Of a stretch of DNA of 64,000 nt, positions 31,979 to 42,586 are shown one piece after another (positions within the stretch are counted from its first letter, which is position 1; the number at the start of each line of letters is the position of its first letter). Location: the NCBI RefSeq assembly GCF_003315515.1, contig NZ_QNRY01000001.1, positions 186,001-250,000 on the forward strand, in the 5' to 3' direction. Below the pieces are notes generated by a model. It searched no databases. It was not told where the DNA came from and saw only the letters and a program-made list of their open reading frames with translations. The position numbers and the translations under genes are program-made. Source of the DNA: Brenneria salicis ATCC 15712 = DSM 30166. GTDB taxonomy: Bacteria; Pseudomonadota; Gammaproteobacteria; Enterobacterales; Enterobacteriaceae.

Positions 31979-33853
31979 CTATTCCTGCGCAGCGTTACCC
32001 ATCTTGATTTTGGCTTCGCTACGCAAGCTGGTCAGCAAGGCATCAAACAGAGAACCCAGCGAACTTTGCTGTATCTGGCTGGCAAACTGCGCCTTCTGCT
32101 GATCGTTGAGCGCATGAGGCGTCACACCATCCAATGCGACGAGGACCACATTGCCCGCCTGATCCTGAGAAATACCATAAGACGGCTTATCGTTGACCGG
32201 ATAAGGCAGTGCGAAGACAGACTCCGCCATCACGTCGCCTTGAGAAATAGAAGACATCGTTTTGGCCTCGCCAAAGATCAGATTTGCCGCTTTCAGCGCA
32301 TCATCTTTACCCTGTTTCAGTTCGGCCAGAATTTTTTCCGCATCAACGCGGGCCTGCTGTTCCGCTTTCTGACGTTTAACCGTCTGCATCACCTGATCGC
32401 GAACCTGATCCAACGGACGCGTGGTTTCCGCTTTATGGTCAGTAATACGAATAACGAAAGCACGATCGCCATCCACATTGATCACATCGGAGTTACTGCC
32501 CGGAGCGCCGTTATCGCCCAGCAGCGCGCCATCAAAGAGCACCTGAGTCACCGGCTGGAAATTCAATACAGCAGGAACCTGCTCGCGAGTAAACCAATCC
32601 GTTTGCAGGGCCTTGACGCCAGCGGCTTCTTCGGCAGAAGCCAGAGACTCGTTGTCGTTGCTTGCCGCCTCGCTGACCTTCTGTTGCAGCGCGTAATACT
32701 CATCCAGCGCTTTTTCCTGCTTAACTTTAGCGGTAATCTCCGCTCGAACTTCACCCAGCGGTTTAATCTGTGACGGCTGAATATCATCCAGACGCACAAT
32801 CAAATACCCCACGGAGGATTTTATCGCCGCAGACATCTGACCTTTTTCAGCCAGATTAGCCTGCCTGAGTTCATCTATCGTAGAGTTTTCGTCCATCCAG
32901 CCCAAATCGCCGCCGTTGCGACGTGAAATCACATCAGTCGATTTTTCTTTCGCCACGGTCGCAAAATCGGCGCCTTGCTTCAACTCATCCAGAACCACCT
33001 GTGCGTCGGTTTCGGTTTTCACCTGAATAACACTGAATTTCTTACGTGCTGGCTGCGTGTAGTCGGCTTTATTTTTTTCGTAAAAATCGGCGATATCACT
33101 GTCATTGACCGTGGTTTTATCCATGATCCCCGCCGCATCCAGCGTGATATAACTTACTTTAAACGCTTCAGGCGCAATAAAACGGCTCTTGTTCTGGTCG
33201 TAATAACTCTGAATTTCTTCATCAGCAACAGTCTGCCCTTTGGCGATGGCTTCAACATCGATCGTCGCCTGCCGCACCACGCGATCCTGAGCCGCCTGCT
33301 TCACCAGATTGTCGATTTCCTGAGGCAGCATGAACGAACTATTACCGAAACCACGAATCAGTTGCTGCGACATGAGTTGTTTACGCAACACTTGGGCATA
33401 CATATCCGGCGTCAGCCCCAGACGACGGATCTGATCCAGATATTTTTCGTTATCGAAACGGTTATTGGTTTGAAACGCAGGGACTGCGAAAATCGCCTGC
33501 TTGATCTGTTCATCACTGATATTCAGCCCAAGTTTATTGGCATATTGGTCCAGCAATGCTTCGTCAATCAATTGAGCAAGAGCCTGCTTGCGCAAGTTCT
33601 GCATATAACCGTCATTGCTCGCCAGAATAGAGAAATTCTCGCCCAATGCTTCCTGCTGACGATTGCGCTCGTTCTGTACCGCTTGCTCCAACTGGGAACG
33701 GCTAATTTCCTGTCCATTAACCTTTGCCGCATAGTCCCCGGAACCACCAATAAGATAATCACCAACGCCGGTTAAAACGAATGATGCAATGATCAAAGCA
33801 AGAATAATTTTGAGCACGACGTTGTTAGCGGCCGCGCGTAAATTGTCCATCAT
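31979..33853 (-). CDS. ppiD: Periplasmic folding chaperone PpiD
   Basis: A 624-residue inner-membrane-anchored chaperone near the SecYEG exit that helps outer-membrane and periplasmic proteins fold. One N-terminal helix (VVLKIILALIIASFVLTGVGDYLIGG, about 12-37) is followed by a SurA-like N domain and a central parvulin domain (about 225-360, with the GGDLGW signature), which is catalytically inactive in E. coli. The ATG at 33853 gives the family start MMDNLRAAANN; the open frame continues 19 codons upstream. hupB lies upstream in the same direction with a 329-bp gap. Confidence 0.96.
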   Translation of the reverse strand: MMDNLRAAANNVVLKIILALIIASFVLTGVGDYLIGGSGDYAAKVNGQEISRSQLEQAVQNERNRQQEALGENFSILASNDGYMQNLRKQALAQLIDEALLDQYANKLGLNISDEQIKQAIFAVPAFQTNNRFDNEKYLDQIRRLGLTPDMYAQVLRKQLMSQQLIRGFGNSSFMLPQEIDNLVKQAAQDRVVRQATIDVEAIAKGQTVADEEIQSYYDQNKSRFIAPEAFKVSYITLDAAGIMDKTTVNDSDIADFYEKNKADYTQPARKKFSVIQVKTETDAQVVLDELKQGADFATVAKEKSTDVISRRNGGDLGWMDENSTIDELRQANLAEKGQMSAAIKSSVGYLIVRLDDIQPSQIKPLGEVRAEITAKVKQEKALDEYYALQQKVSEAASNDNESLASAEEAAGVKALQTDWFTREQVPAVLNFQPVTQVLFDGALLGDNGAPGSNSDVINVDGDRAFVIRITDHKAETTRPLDQVRDQVMQTVKRQKAEQQARVDAEKILAELKQGKDDALKAANLIFGEAKTMSSISQGDVMAESVFALPYPVNDKPSYGISQDQAGNVVLVALDGVTPHALNDQQKAQFASQIQQSSLGSLFDALLTSLRSEAKIKMGNAAQE

Positions 33854-34182
33854 AATGTGACAATACTCCGCTGTAGAATGGATAAAACTCCCTGCGCTGG
33901 CCGAGGCCATGCATCCTTGCGCCTTGCGATTGCCTTAGCCGGGAAACCAGACCAGGACACACTTAAGCTGTTGTCCGGCACTTGAATTGCCAGTAAAAAA
34001 CATCAGGAATGCTTCTTAGCGTTGCGTTGGCAACGACCCGCAGGGTGTTGGCATGAATAGTCCCTTATAAATAAAAGGCACATCATAAAATGATGCGCCT
34101 CGTATCTTACCCTACCAATATCTCTGCGTCAGGTAATGTTTGGCGGTATGAAGTGATGTCTGCCAAACCTGTGACGCAATAA
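33854..34182. other. Intergenic region between hupB and ppiD with hupB terminator hairpins
   Basis: Two hairpins can form on the minus strand: GTTTGGC/GCCAAAC (about 34138-34168), just after hupB, and AGGC-CATCAT/ATGATG-GCCT (34076-34100) followed by TTTTATTT, the better terminator candidate. The remainder should contain the ppiD promoter, and no gene is visible. Confidence 0.6.
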
Positions 34183-34455
34183 TCAGTTAACGGCGTCTTT
34201 CAGCGTCTTACCGGCACGGAAACCCGGTACTTTCGCTGCGGGAATACTGATTTCTTTACCAGTTTGCGGGTTACGACCGGTACGAGCAGCGCGTTCACGC
34301 ACTGAGAACGTACCAAAACCAACCAAAGCAACATCATCCCCGTCTTTCAGAGATTCGGTAACGGAACCAATAATTGCATCTAACACACGCCCTGCCGCCG
34401 CTTTGGAAATGTCAGCATCTGCGGCAATTTTGTCGATCAATTGTGACTTGTTCAC
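34183..34455 (-). CDS. hupB: DNA-binding protein HU-beta
   Basis: A 90-residue histone-like protein, identical in length to E. coli HupB. Family signature [24 protein letters not shown], with the DNA-intercalating Pro in RNPQTG, near residues 46-68. The initiation codon is GTG at 34455, as in E. coli. It bends and compacts the nucleoid as an HU-alpha/beta dimer. It lies downstream of lon in the conserved lon-hupB order. Confidence 0.98.
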   Translation of the reverse strand: MNKSQLIDKIAADADISKAAAGRVLDAIIGSVTESLKDGDDVALVGFGTFSVRERAARTGRNPQTGKEISIPAAKVPGFRAGKTLKDAVN

Positions 34456-34582
34456 TCTCTCATCCCCTCTGGCATTCTCTCATCGCGCTGAATATCCCAA
34501 GACGCGACACGTAGCTTTATATCAATCCTGTCAGACCTTAGCAAGTTACAGCTAAAACCAACAGTGCTCTAAGTTAGCGGTA

Positions 34583-34620
34583 CAAAAAAAAGCTGGCAAG
34601 CATGATTTGACTTACCAACT
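34583..34620 (-). terminator. Terminator of lon
   Basis: Minus-strand stem TGGTAAG/CTTGCCA with an 11-base loop followed by GC and a run of eight T, 33 bases after the lon stop. Confidence 0.8.
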
Positions 34621-34652
34621 CTGATTTTCTCAAGGGTTTATGCGATAGGTCA

Positions 34653-37028
34653 CTATTTTGCCTTGGCCTTTGCTTTCGGGGTGGAAACCACCTGCATGCC
34701 ATAAGGCGCATTCTGCAACGCTAATGCCAGAACTTCTTCGATACGCTTCACAGGATGAATATCCAGATCGGCAATCACGTTCTGCGGAATTTCTTCAAGA
34801 TCACGTTTGTTATCATCCGGGATCAATACCGTTTTGATACCGCCGCGATGAGCAGCCAGCAGTTTCTCTTTCAGACCGCCGATGGGCAGCACCAAACCAC
34901 GTAACGTGATTTCGCCGGTCATCGCTACGTCAGCCCGTACCGGGTTGCCGGTCAAACAGGATACCAGCGCGGTACACATTGCTATACCGGCACTTGGCCC
35001 GTCTTTTGGCGTCGCCCCTTCCGGCACGTGAACGTGAATATCGCGTTTTTCATAGAAATCCGCATTGATACCCAATTTCTCCGCTCTGGCGCGAACCACG
35101 GTGAGCGCGGCCTGGATAGACTCCTGCATCACTTCACCCAGCGAACCGGTGTAGGTCAGTTTGCCTTTACCCGGAACGCAGGCCGTTTCGATGGTAAGCA
35201 GATCGCCGCCCACTTCCGTCCAGGCCAATCCGGTCACCTGACCAACGCGGTTTTCATCGTCCGCCCGGCCATAATCAAAACGTTGCACACCGAGAAAATC
35301 TTTCAGATTATCGCCCGCTATCTGGATATGTTTAACTGATTTATCCATCAATAACGTTTTCACCGCCTTACGACACAGTTTGGAAATTTCACGCTCCAGA
35401 CTACGCACTCCCGCTTCACGGGTATAGTAGCGGATAATACCGACAATCGCGCTGTCATCCACCGACAACTCGCCTTTTTTCAGCGCGTTGCGTTCAATCT
35501 GTTTGGGCAACAGATGCTGTTTGGCGATGTTCAGCTTTTCGTCTTCGGTATAGCCGGACAGACGAATCACTTCCATACGATCCAACAACGGCGCTGGAAT
35601 GTTCATCGAGTTGGATGTCGCAACGAACATGACGTCCGACAGGTCGTAATCGACTTCCAGATAGTGATCGTTAAACGCCACATTCTGTTCTGGATCAAGC
35701 ACTTCCAACAAAGCCGATGCCGGATCGCCACGCATGTCGGAAGACATTTTGTCGATCTCATCCAACAAGAACAGCGGATTTTTCACTCCGACTTTCGCCA
35801 TTTTCTGGATCAGTTTGCCCGGCATGGAACCAATGTAAGTACGGCGGTGACCACGAATCTCGGCCTCATCGCGCACCCCGCCCAACGCCATACGCACATA
35901 CTGACGTCCGGTGGCTTTGGCGATGGACTGTCCTAATGAGGTTTTACCTACCCCCGGCGGCCCGACCAGACACAGGATTGGCCCTTTGATCTTGCTGACG
36001 CGGCTTTGTACGGCCAGATATTCCAGAATGCGTTCCTTAACGCGCTCAAGGCCATAATGGTCGGTATCAAGCATTTCCTGCGCTTTGAGCAAATCTTTCT
36101 TCACTTTGCTGCGCGCATTCCACGGCACCTGCACCATCCAGTCGATGTAGCTGCGCACCACAGTCGCTTCTGCCGACATCGGCGACATCATTTTAAGCTT
36201 TTGCAGTTCCGCTTCGGTTTTTTCACGCGCTTCTTTCGGCATTTTCGCCGCTTCAATCTTGCGCTTTAACGCTTCATGTTCATCTGGCGCATCGTCCATC
36301 TCGCCAAGTTCTTTCTGAATCGCTTTCATTTGCTCATTCAGATAGTACTCGCGCTGACTTTTTTCCATCTGCTTCTTAACGCGGCCACGGATGCGTTTTT
36401 CGACCTGCAACAGATCGATTTCAGACTCCATCATCGCCATCAGATACTCAAGACGCTCCGTGATATCGGACATTTCGAGTACAGACTGCTTATCCGCCAA
36501 TTTCAAAGGCATGTGCGCCGCGATGGTATCAGCCAGACGCGCGGCGTCATCAATGCTGTTTAGAGAGGTCAGGACTTCGGGCGGGATCTTTTTATTCAGT
36601 TTGATATATCCCTCAAACTGATTGATTGCCGTGCGCATCAGAACTTCCTGCTCACGCTCCTCAATCGCCGGGGAGTCCAGGTATTCCGCCTGAGCAGCAA
36701 AGTGCTCACCGCTGTCGGACAATGTCGTAATGCGCGCGCGCTGCAACCCTTCGACCAGCACTTTGACCGTGCCGTCCGGCAGTTTCAGCATTTGAAGAAT
36801 CGAGGCTACCGTCCCTACCGAGAAAAGATCGTTAATACTTGGCTCATCCGTTGAGGCTTCTTTCTGTGCCACCAGCATGATCTTTTTATCATGATCCATT
36901 GCGGCTTCAAGGCACCGAATCGACTTCTCCCGACCAACAAACAACGGAATGACCATGTGCGGATAAACCACCACATCGCGCAGCGGCAATACGGGGATTT
37001 CTATGCGTTCGGAACGCTCAGGGTTCAT
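34653..37028 (-). CDS. lon: ATP-dependent protease Lon (La)
   Basis: A 791-residue cytoplasmic AAA+ serine protease that degrades misfolded and regulatory proteins (SulA, RcsA and others). The N-terminal substrate domain runs to about 305; Walker [10 protein letters not shown] and Walker [12 protein letters not shown] follow; the C-terminal protease domain has the Ser-Lys dyad in [11 protein letters not shown] (Ser) and [12 protein letters not shown] (Lys). The C terminus [15 protein letters not shown] is seven residues longer than in E. coli (784) and ends in a Lys-Ala repeat. RcsA turnover would link it to exopolysaccharide control. A sigma-32 promoter lies upstream. Confidence 0.98.
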   Translation of the reverse strand: MNPERSERIEIPVLPLRDVVVYPHMVIPLFVGREKSIRCLEAAMDHDKKIMLVAQKEASTDEPSINDLFSVGTVASILQMLKLPDGTVKVLVEGLQRARITTLSDSGEHFAAQAEYLDSPAIEEREQEVLMRTAINQFEGYIKLNKKIPPEVLTSLNSIDDAARLADTIAAHMPLKLADKQSVLEMSDITERLEYLMAMMESEIDLLQVEKRIRGRVKKQMEKSQREYYLNEQMKAIQKELGEMDDAPDEHEALKRKIEAAKMPKEAREKTEAELQKLKMMSPMSAEATVVRSYIDWMVQVPWNARSKVKKDLLKAQEMLDTDHYGLERVKERILEYLAVQSRVSKIKGPILCLVGPPGVGKTSLGQSIAKATGRQYVRMALGGVRDEAEIRGHRRTYIGSMPGKLIQKMAKVGVKNPLFLLDEIDKMSSDMRGDPASALLEVLDPEQNVAFNDHYLEVDYDLSDVMFVATSNSMNIPAPLLDRMEVIRLSGYTEDEKLNIAKQHLLPKQIERNALKKGELSVDDSAIVGIIRYYTREAGVRSLEREISKLCRKAVKTLLMDKSVKHIQIAGDNLKDFLGVQRFDYGRADDENRVGQVTGLAWTEVGGDLLTIETACVPGKGKLTYTGSLGEVMQESIQAALTVVRARAEKLGINADFYEKRDIHVHVPEGATPKDGPSAGIAMCTALVSCLTGNPVRADVAMTGEITLRGLVLPIGGLKEKLLAAHRGGIKTVLIPDDNKRDLEEIPQNVIADLDIHPVKRIEEVLALALQNAPYGMQVVSTPKAKAKAK

Positions 37029-37116
37029 AGAGCTCTCTCTTAGTTTCGTTTCCGCCAGGTTAAGGGAATCACGTGAAACACGATCTTCACGGGTTTCACC
37101 AAATAGGTATTCGAGT

Positions 37117-37145
37117 ATATGGGGATAAATATCTTACATTCAACG
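37117..37145 (-). promoter_or_regulatory. Heat-shock (sigma-32) promoter of lon
   Basis: On the minus strand GTTGAA (complement of 37139-37144), a 14-base spacer, then CCCCATAT (complement of 37117-37124). The -10 is a perfect RpoH match and the -35 a partial one. The E. coli lon promoter has the same CCCCATATAC core. Confidence 0.85.
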
Positions 37146-37166
37146 ACCAGAATACGCGTAAAAGCG

Positions 37167-37195
37167 AATGGGGGATAAAATCCCCCATTTTTATC
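37167..37195 (-). terminator. Terminator of clpX
   Basis: Nine-base arms AATGGGGGA (37167-37175) and TCCCCCATT (37181-37189) around TAAAA. The trailing T-run on the minus strand is weak (TCGCTTTT), so some readthrough from clpX into lon is possible. Confidence 0.7.
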
Positions 37196-37219
37196 TTTCA
37201 AAACGTCTGTTTTGGCTAA

Positions 37220-38494
37220 TTATTCGCCGGACGCCTGCTGAGCTTCAGGCTTGCCGTAAATCAGAAGCGGTTCGGATTGGCCGTCAATCACTGATTCATC
37301 AATGACAACCTTATCAACGCTCTCCAGTGATGGCAGGTCGTACATGGTATCCAGCAAGGCCGCTTCGACAATCGAACGCAGACCGCGAGCGCCGGTTTTA
37401 CGCGCCATGGCTTTCTTCGCGATTGCCGTCAGCGCTTCGTCACGGAACTCCAGTTCAACGCCTTCCAGGTTAAACAGCGCCTGATACTGTTTGGTCAGGG
37501 CGTTTTTCGGCTCACGCAGAATCTGAATCAGCTCTTCTTCGTTCAGTTCCCTGAGCGTGGCGACCACCGGCAAACGGCCAATAAACTCAGGAATCAAACC
37601 AAATTTGATCAAATCACCCGGTTCAACCTGGCCCAGCAGTTCCCCCTCGGTGGTTTTTTCCGCCGAACCTTTCACCGTGGCGCCAAAACCGATGCCGCGG
37701 CCAGTATCGGTACGCTGCTCAATCACCTTATCCAGACCGGCAAACGCCCCGCCGCAAATAAAGAGGATCTTGGAGGTATCGACCTGCAAGAACTCCTGCT
37801 GGGGATGTTTACGCCCGCCTTGCGGCGGAACGGCGGCGATCGTGCCTTCGATCAGTTTCAGCAAGGCTTGCTGCACACCTTCGCCCGACACGTCGCGTGT
37901 GATGGACGGATTGTCGGATTTGCGTGAAATCTTGTCGATTTCATCGATATAGACAATACCGCGTTGTGCTTTCTGCACATCGTAATCACATTTTTGCAGC
38001 AGTTTCTGGATGATGTTTTCAACGTCCTCACCCACATAACCGGCTTCAGTCAACGTTGTCGCATCGGCCATGGTAAATGGCACATCCAGGAAACGAGCCA
38101 GTGTTTCAGCCAGCAGGGTTTTACCGCTACCCGTCGGGCCAATCAGCAGGATGTTGCTTTTGCCCAGTTCAATGCCGTTGCTGCTGTCGCCGTTGCGTAA
38201 CCGCTTGTAGTGGTTGTATACCGCAACGGACAGCACTTTCTTGGCCTGTTCCTGTCCGATGACGTAATCATCAAGATGACGGCGGATTTCATGTGGCGTC
38301 GGCAACGCGCTACGCTCACGATGCGGCGCAACTTCTTTAATTTCTTCGCGAATAATGTCGTTACACAAGTCAACACATTCATCGCAGATATACACTGACG
38401 GCCCGGCAATCAGCTTGCGTACTTCATGCTGGCTTTTGCCGCAGAAAGAGCAGTACAGCAACTTTCCTGAACCGTCTTTGCGCTTATCTGTCAT
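37220..38494 (-). CDS. clpX: ATP-dependent unfoldase ClpX
   Basis: A 424-residue AAA+ hexameric unfoldase that feeds tagged substrates to ClpP. The N-terminal zinc-binding domain has [30 protein letters not shown]; Walker A is GPTGSGKT, Walker [11 protein letters not shown], and the substrate pore loop contains GYVGEDVE. The ClpP-docking IGF loop appears as RGIGFGA. Length equals that of E. coli ClpX. It lies 161 bases downstream of clpP in the same direction. Confidence 0.98.
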   Translation of the reverse strand: MTDKRKDGSGKLLYCSFCGKSQHEVRKLIAGPSVYICDECVDLCNDIIREEIKEVAPHRERSALPTPHEIRRHLDDYVIGQEQAKKVLSVAVYNHYKRLRNGDSSNGIELGKSNILLIGPTGSGKTLLAETLARFLDVPFTMADATTLTEAGYVGEDVENIIQKLLQKCDYDVQKAQRGIVYIDEIDKISRKSDNPSITRDVSGEGVQQALLKLIEGTIAAVPPQGGRKHPQQEFLQVDTSKILFICGGAFAGLDKVIEQRTDTGRGIGFGATVKGSAEKTTEGELLGQVEPGDLIKFGLIPEFIGRLPVVATLRELNEEELIQILREPKNALTKQYQALFNLEGVELEFRDEALTAIAKKAMARKTGARGLRSIVEAALLDTMYDLPSLESVDKVVIDESVIDGQSEPLLIYGKPEAQQASGE

Positions 38495-38655
38495 CAGTAA
38501 ACCTCTTTTTAGTCTTTTGCCCGCAGGCCAACCACAGCGATATCGCTACAGCGAACGCCGATATTTTATAGCCAATACGCGCAAAAAACATCGCATCACA
38601 GACTATCGGCCTTACACTGATTTTTGCCACTATAGACAATCAACATAGCAGAGTA

Positions 38656-39279
38656 TTATTCACGATGCGTGAATACAGAGTCCACCAGACCATAGTCTAC
38701 TGCTTCATTGGCAGAGAGGAAACGGTCACGCTCGGTGTCTCTCTCTATCACATCAATAGACTGACCTGTATGTTTCGCCAATAGTTCATTCATTCTGGCT
38801 TTTACTTTCAGTATTTCTTTGGCATGAATTTCAATATCCGTGGCCTGCCCCTGAAACCCGCCCAGCGGCTGATGGATCATCACCCGCGAATTCGGCAGGC
38901 AGATACGTTTGCCTTTTGCGCCGGCGGCCAGCAGGAACGATCCCATGGAACATGCTTGTCCCATACAAATAGTGCTGACATCAGGCTTGATGAACTGCAT
39001 TGTGTCATAAATGGACATGCCCGCAGTAATGACGCCGCCTGGCGAGTTAATGTACAGGAAAATATCTTTTTCCGGGTTTTCGGCTTCAAGGAACAGCATC
39101 TGCGCCACTACCAGATTCGCCATATGATCTTCGACCTGACCGGTCAGAAAGATTATCCGTTCTTTCAGCAGGCGGGAATAAATATCGTAAGAACGCTCCC
39201 CACGTGAGGTTTGTTCAACCACCATCGGCACTAAAGCCATATGAGGTGCTTGTTTTTCTTGTTCGCCACTGTATGACAT
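38656..39279 (-). CDS. clpP: ATP-dependent Clp protease proteolytic subunit
   Basis: A 207-residue serine peptidase forming the 14-mer core for ClpX and ClpA. Catalytic Ser in [19 protein letters not shown], His in [22 protein letters not shown], with the Asp in the [19 protein letters not shown] block. The first 14 or so residues (to about MALVPM) form the autoprocessed propeptide. First gene of clpP-clpX, with a sigma-32 promoter upstream. Confidence 0.98.
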   Translation of the reverse strand: MSYSGEQEKQAPHMALVPMVVEQTSRGERSYDIYSRLLKERIIFLTGQVEDHMANLVVAQMLFLEAENPEKDIFLYINSPGGVITAGMSIYDTMQFIKPDVSTICMGQACSMGSFLLAAGAKGKRICLPNSRVMIHQPLGGFQGQATDIEIHAKEILKVKARMNELLAKHTGQSIDVIERDTERDRFLSANEAVDYGLVDSVFTHRE

Positions 39280-39438
39280 TCACGTCTCCTAGATAAAAGG
39301 CGTCCGGCGCCATTCCTGCCCGATTCTACTTGAGATAAAGGGTAATGACCATGCTCACGCACTGGCGTCACTCATCAGCATGGCGGCAGGATTAGGATTA
39401 TACCGCTGCGCCATCATGCGCCCGCTGTTATTGCGATT

Positions 39439-39467
39439 ATTTGGGGGTTAATGCATCGCTTTTCAAG
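39439..39467 (-). promoter_or_regulatory. Heat-shock (sigma-32) promoter of clpPX
   Basis: On the minus strand CTTGAAA (complement of 39461-39467), a 13-base spacer, then CCCCCAAAT (complement of 39439-39447). The -35 is perfect, and the -10 is close to CCCCATNT. It lies 160 bases before the clpP ATG. Confidence 0.8.
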
Positions 39468-39593
39468 CTTACACTACCCATTGTTTTATATTAAAGAGTT
39501 ATCAGCAATAACCCAGCCGCCATTCTTTAATATAGTGCAAGTCAACTTATCCTGTTCAAAGAAAACAACTAATCCATGATGGAGTTCAAACAG

Positions 39594-39626
39594 AAAAAAA
39601 GCCCGCGCCATCAGGCTACGGGCTTT
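39594..39626 (-). terminator. Terminator of tig
   Basis: Minus-strand stem AAGCCCG/CGGGCTT (39599-39605 with 39619-39625) followed by a run of seven T. The rest of the 402-bp gap between clpP and tig holds the clpP promoter and no visible gene. Confidence 0.85.
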
Positions 39627-39681
39627 ATAGCCGGAAAATAGACTCTTCCGGCGCTGGCAACAGCAGAGAGACGTAATGGAC

Positions 39682-40986
39682 TTATGCGGTCGCGGTCTGA
39701 TTCATCAGTTCGTTGAAGCTGACTGATTTTTCAACCACTTTCGCTTTGGCAAGCACGGTTTCCACCGCTTGCTCTTCCAGTGCGACATTACGCATGTTGT
39801 TCATCATTTCTTTGTTTTTGCTGTAGAACTCGATAACTTCCTGCGGATCTTCGTAAGCGGAAGCCATTTCTTCGATCAACGAGTTGACGCGCGCATCATC
39901 GGCTTTCAACTCATTGGCGCTGATCACTTCACCCAGCAGCAAACCAACAACGACGCGGCGTTTTGCCTGCTCTTCGAACAGTTCGCGCGGCAGTTCCAAG
40001 GCCTGTTTTTCGTTACCGCCAAAGCGCTGTGCCGCCTGACGACGCAGCACATCAATTTCGCTTTCAATCAGTGCGGCTGGAACGTCGATCTCATTCGCGT
40101 TAACCAGGCCGTCCAGAACCTGAGTCTTGATGCGGTTACGGATCGCGCCTTTCAGTTCACGCTCCATGTTTTTGCGCACTTCAGCACGCAGGCCTTCCTG
40201 AGAACCATCAGCCACACCGAAACGCTTGATGAAGTCTTCAGTCAGTTCCGGCAGTTCACGCTCTTCAACTTTCTTCAGCACGATAGCGAACTGAGCCGCC
40301 TTACCTTTCAGATTTTCAGCGTGATAATCTTCCGGGAAGTTAACGTCGATGGTGAATTCTTCACCAGCCTTATGGCCGACCACACCGTTTTCAAAGCCAG
40401 GGATCATGCGGTTCTGACCCATTGCCAGTACGAAATCGGTGGCCTTGCCGCCTTCGAACTCTTCACCGTCGATAGAACCGATGAAATCGATGGTGACGCG
40501 GTCTTCAGCGGCAGCGGCACGATCAGTTTCTTTCCAGGTTGCCTGTTGTTTACGCAGCGTTTCCAGCATGGTATCAACATCAGCTTCAGTCACTTCAACA
40601 ACTGGTTTTTCAACTTCAATCGCATCCAGACCTTTCAGCTCCACTTCCGGGTACACTTCAAACTCAACGGAGTAAGTGAAGTCTTCCCCCTGTTTGTATT
40701 CGCCCGGAACATAGTTCGGCGCACCAACCGGGTTAATCTTTTCTTTGATGATGGCGTCAACGAAGTTACGTTGCATCAAATCGCCCAGCACATCCTGACG
40801 CACAGAGGCGCCACAACGCTGAGCAACAACCGTCATCGGCACTTTGCCTTTACGAAAGCCGTCAATACGTACTTTTTTGGCCACGTTGACCAGTTCGCTC
40901 TTAACCGCGCTCTCGATGCTGTCAGCAGCAACGGTAATCGTTACACGGCGCCCAAGGCCTTGAGTGGTTTCCACAGAAACTTGCAT
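39682..40986 (-). CDS. tig: Trigger factor
   Basis: A 434-residue ribosome-bound chaperone with peptidyl-prolyl isomerase activity that meets nascent chains at the exit tunnel. The ribosome-docking signature GFRKGKVP is at about 43-50; the FKBP-type domain (about 150-240) begins [22 protein letters not shown]; the long helical C-terminal arms form the rest. Length is like E. coli (432). Transcribed upstream of clpP but separated by a terminator. Confidence 0.97.
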   Translation of the reverse strand: MQVSVETTQGLGRRVTITVAADSIESAVKSELVNVAKKVRIDGFRKGKVPMTVVAQRCGASVRQDVLGDLMQRNFVDAIIKEKINPVGAPNYVPGEYKQGEDFTYSVEFEVYPEVELKGLDAIEVEKPVVEVTEADVDTMLETLRKQQATWKETDRAAAAEDRVTIDFIGSIDGEEFEGGKATDFVLAMGQNRMIPGFENGVVGHKAGEEFTIDVNFPEDYHAENLKGKAAQFAIVLKKVEERELPELTEDFIKRFGVADGSQEGLRAEVRKNMERELKGAIRNRIKTQVLDGLVNANEIDVPAALIESEIDVLRRQAAQRFGGNEKQALELPRELFEEQAKRRVVVGLLLGEVISANELKADDARVNSLIEEMASAYEDPQEVIEFYSKNKEMMNNMRNVALEEQAVETVLAKAKVVEKSVSFNELMNQTATA

Positions 40987-41261
40987 CTTGTTACCTCAAA
41001 AAATCACAGTGCTCGGTCAACCCCAAAACTATTCTCACCACAGCAAAGCCTGCTCCAAACATGCTCGACATGAGTGACAGTCGACACAAGTGAAAAAAGC
41101 CTCACAAAACCGGGACGTCGGTGTCTTACCAGACCCTGTTCCCTGTAGTCAGAAGCGTCCCGAATACATTCTGGAAAAATAGACGCGGCATTATAGCGGT
41201 ATAGATAGGATGAGTCGAGGACGGCGGATTGACTATTACAGCAAGCTATTCGCACTTTTAT

Positions 41262-41621
41262 CTATAACCCGTTCCGAAACAGACCGGAACGGGTTATACA
41301 GGCGCGCAATGACATGGTGCCCGCGCCGCCGCAAGGAGGAGATGAAGGCACTGCATTCTGCAAACCGCTCCATTCCTGCGCCGTGTAAGTATGCAGCGCC
41401 AGCGCGTGCACCGACCCAGCCAGTTCCGCCGCCAGGACGCGATAAATAGCCCGATGACGCCCTAACATCCGCTCCCCGACAAAACGATCGCTGACCATCA
41501 CCACCTTGAAGTGGCTTTCCGATCCCGCCGTTACGTTATGACGATAGCTTTCATCAGTGACTTCCAGGTGCACAGGCTCAAACGCCACACGCAACTTTTC
41601 TTCTAACGTTTTATGCATCAT
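41262..41621 (-). CDS. bolA: BolA transcriptional/iron-sulfur regulator with extended C terminus
   Basis: A 119-residue BolA-family protein, a stationary-phase and envelope-shape regulator that also forms [2Fe-2S] complexes with monothiol glutaredoxin. The BolA core (about 5-88) carries [22 protein letters not shown] and [14 protein letters not shown], with the conserved HALALHT His. E. coli BolA ends soon after PPCRGAG at 105; here the frame continues about 15 residues ([18 protein letters not shown]), straight through an inverted repeat, and stops with TAG at the repeat's far end. The ATG at 41621 follows AGGGTAG. Confidence 0.95.
   Translation of the reverse strand: MMHKTLEEKLRVAFEPVHLEVTDESYRHNVTAGSESHFKVVMVSDRFVGERMLGRHRAIYRVLAAELAGSVHALALHTYTAQEWSGLQNAVPSSPPCGGAGTMSLRACITRSGLFRNGL
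41264..41297. repeat. Inverted repeat at the bolA 3' end, inside the coding frame
   Basis: Perfect 13-base arms ATAACCCGTTCCG and its complement around an 8-base loop. It looks like a terminator stem, but bolA is translated through it, and no T-run follows on the bolA side. Confidence 0.75.
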
Positions 41622-41945
41622 ACGGCTACCCTTTCGGCTTTGGAAAAGTTTAGTCTCAGCTAAACGCCCTCTGTCATTTACCGCGCTTCCGATTCCCTTC
41701 GATTTTAACTGTTTTCAAACCGTTATGCTTTAACACCGCAGGCAACAGATAATAAATAACAATGCCATGCCGTATCCCCGGCGGCACTGATGTGATAAAA
41801 AACCAGCTTGCCAACGCAATGGCGCGGAAAAGACAAATTTCAGAACAATTTACCGGTGCTCTGCTCTTTTCCCAGGCGGTGGCGATGATATGATATCAGT
41901 AATTTTTACCGGCTCACCACTCCAATCATCACTGAGAAAAGACGA
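41622..41945. other. Divergent intergenic region between bolA and yajG
   Basis: About 324 bases with divergent promoters expected. GTTTAG...CTAAAC (41648-41664) forms a small dyad near the bolA start. No gene, RNA or convincing operator was recognised. E. coli bolA has a growth-rate-dependent gearbox promoter; I cannot assign an equivalent with confidence. Confidence 0.5.
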
Positions 41946-42524
41946 ATGTTAAAAAAATTATTTTTCCCTCTTCTTGCCGTCATCCTGCTTGCCGGATGCG
42001 CCGCCAAAAGCAACACCTTGAACATTACGCCTAACATCACGCTTCCTTCACAGGATCCGACCCTGATGGGCGTCACTATCAGTATTAACGGCGCGGATCA
42101 ACGTGCTGATCAAGCGTTGGCCAAAGTGAACCGCGAAGGACAATTGATCACGCTAACCCCGTCACGCGATCTGCGTTTCCTGTTGCAGGAGGCGCTGGAA
42201 AAACAAATGACGGCGCGCGGCTATATGATTGGCGCCGGCGGTCCGGTTGCGCTACAAATCATCGTTAATCATCTGTATGCCGATGTCTCTGAAGGCAACC
42301 TGCGCTATAACATCACCACCAAAGCCGATATTTCTATCGTCTCTCAGGCGGCAAATGGCAACAAGCAGGTGAAAAACTATCGTGCGGCCTATAACGTTCA
42401 GGGCGCCTTCACAGCGACCAATGAAAAAATCACCAATGCGGTCAACACGGTGTTAGGCGATGTCATTAACGACATGGCGCAGGACACCAGCGTCAGTGAC
42501 TTTATCAAGACTAACGCTCGTTAA
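41946..42524 (+). CDS. yajG: YajG-family lipoprotein
   Basis: A 192-residue envelope lipoprotein with lipobox LAGC (Cys at residue 18) and a compact alpha/beta domain (about 50-185) of unknown function, conserved in enterobacteria. Residues LFFPLLAVILLAGCAAKSNTL and YADVSEGNLRYNITTKADI are typical of YajG. It is followed 62 bases later by ampG, with which it probably forms an operon as in E. coli. Confidence 0.94.
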   Translation: MLKKLFFPLLAVILLAGCAAKSNTLNITPNITLPSQDPTLMGVTISINGADQRADQALAKVNREGQLITLTPSRDLRFLLQEALEKQMTARGYMIGAGGPVALQIIVNHLYADVSEGNLRYNITTKADISIVSQAANGNKQVKNYRAAYNVQGAFTATNEKITNAVNTVLGDVINDMAQDTSVSDFIKTNAR

Positions 42525-42586
42525 TTACTTTAATCCGCTTCCGTTGCGCACAGGCTTGCCTCGCAGCGCAAAGGAAAGGACTCTCC

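Noticed and set aside
39769-41073. 434-codon frame opposite trigger factor
   Set aside because: It is the antisense shadow of tig (Phe/His/Gln-rich, typical of reverse-complemented coding sequence) with no family resemblance.
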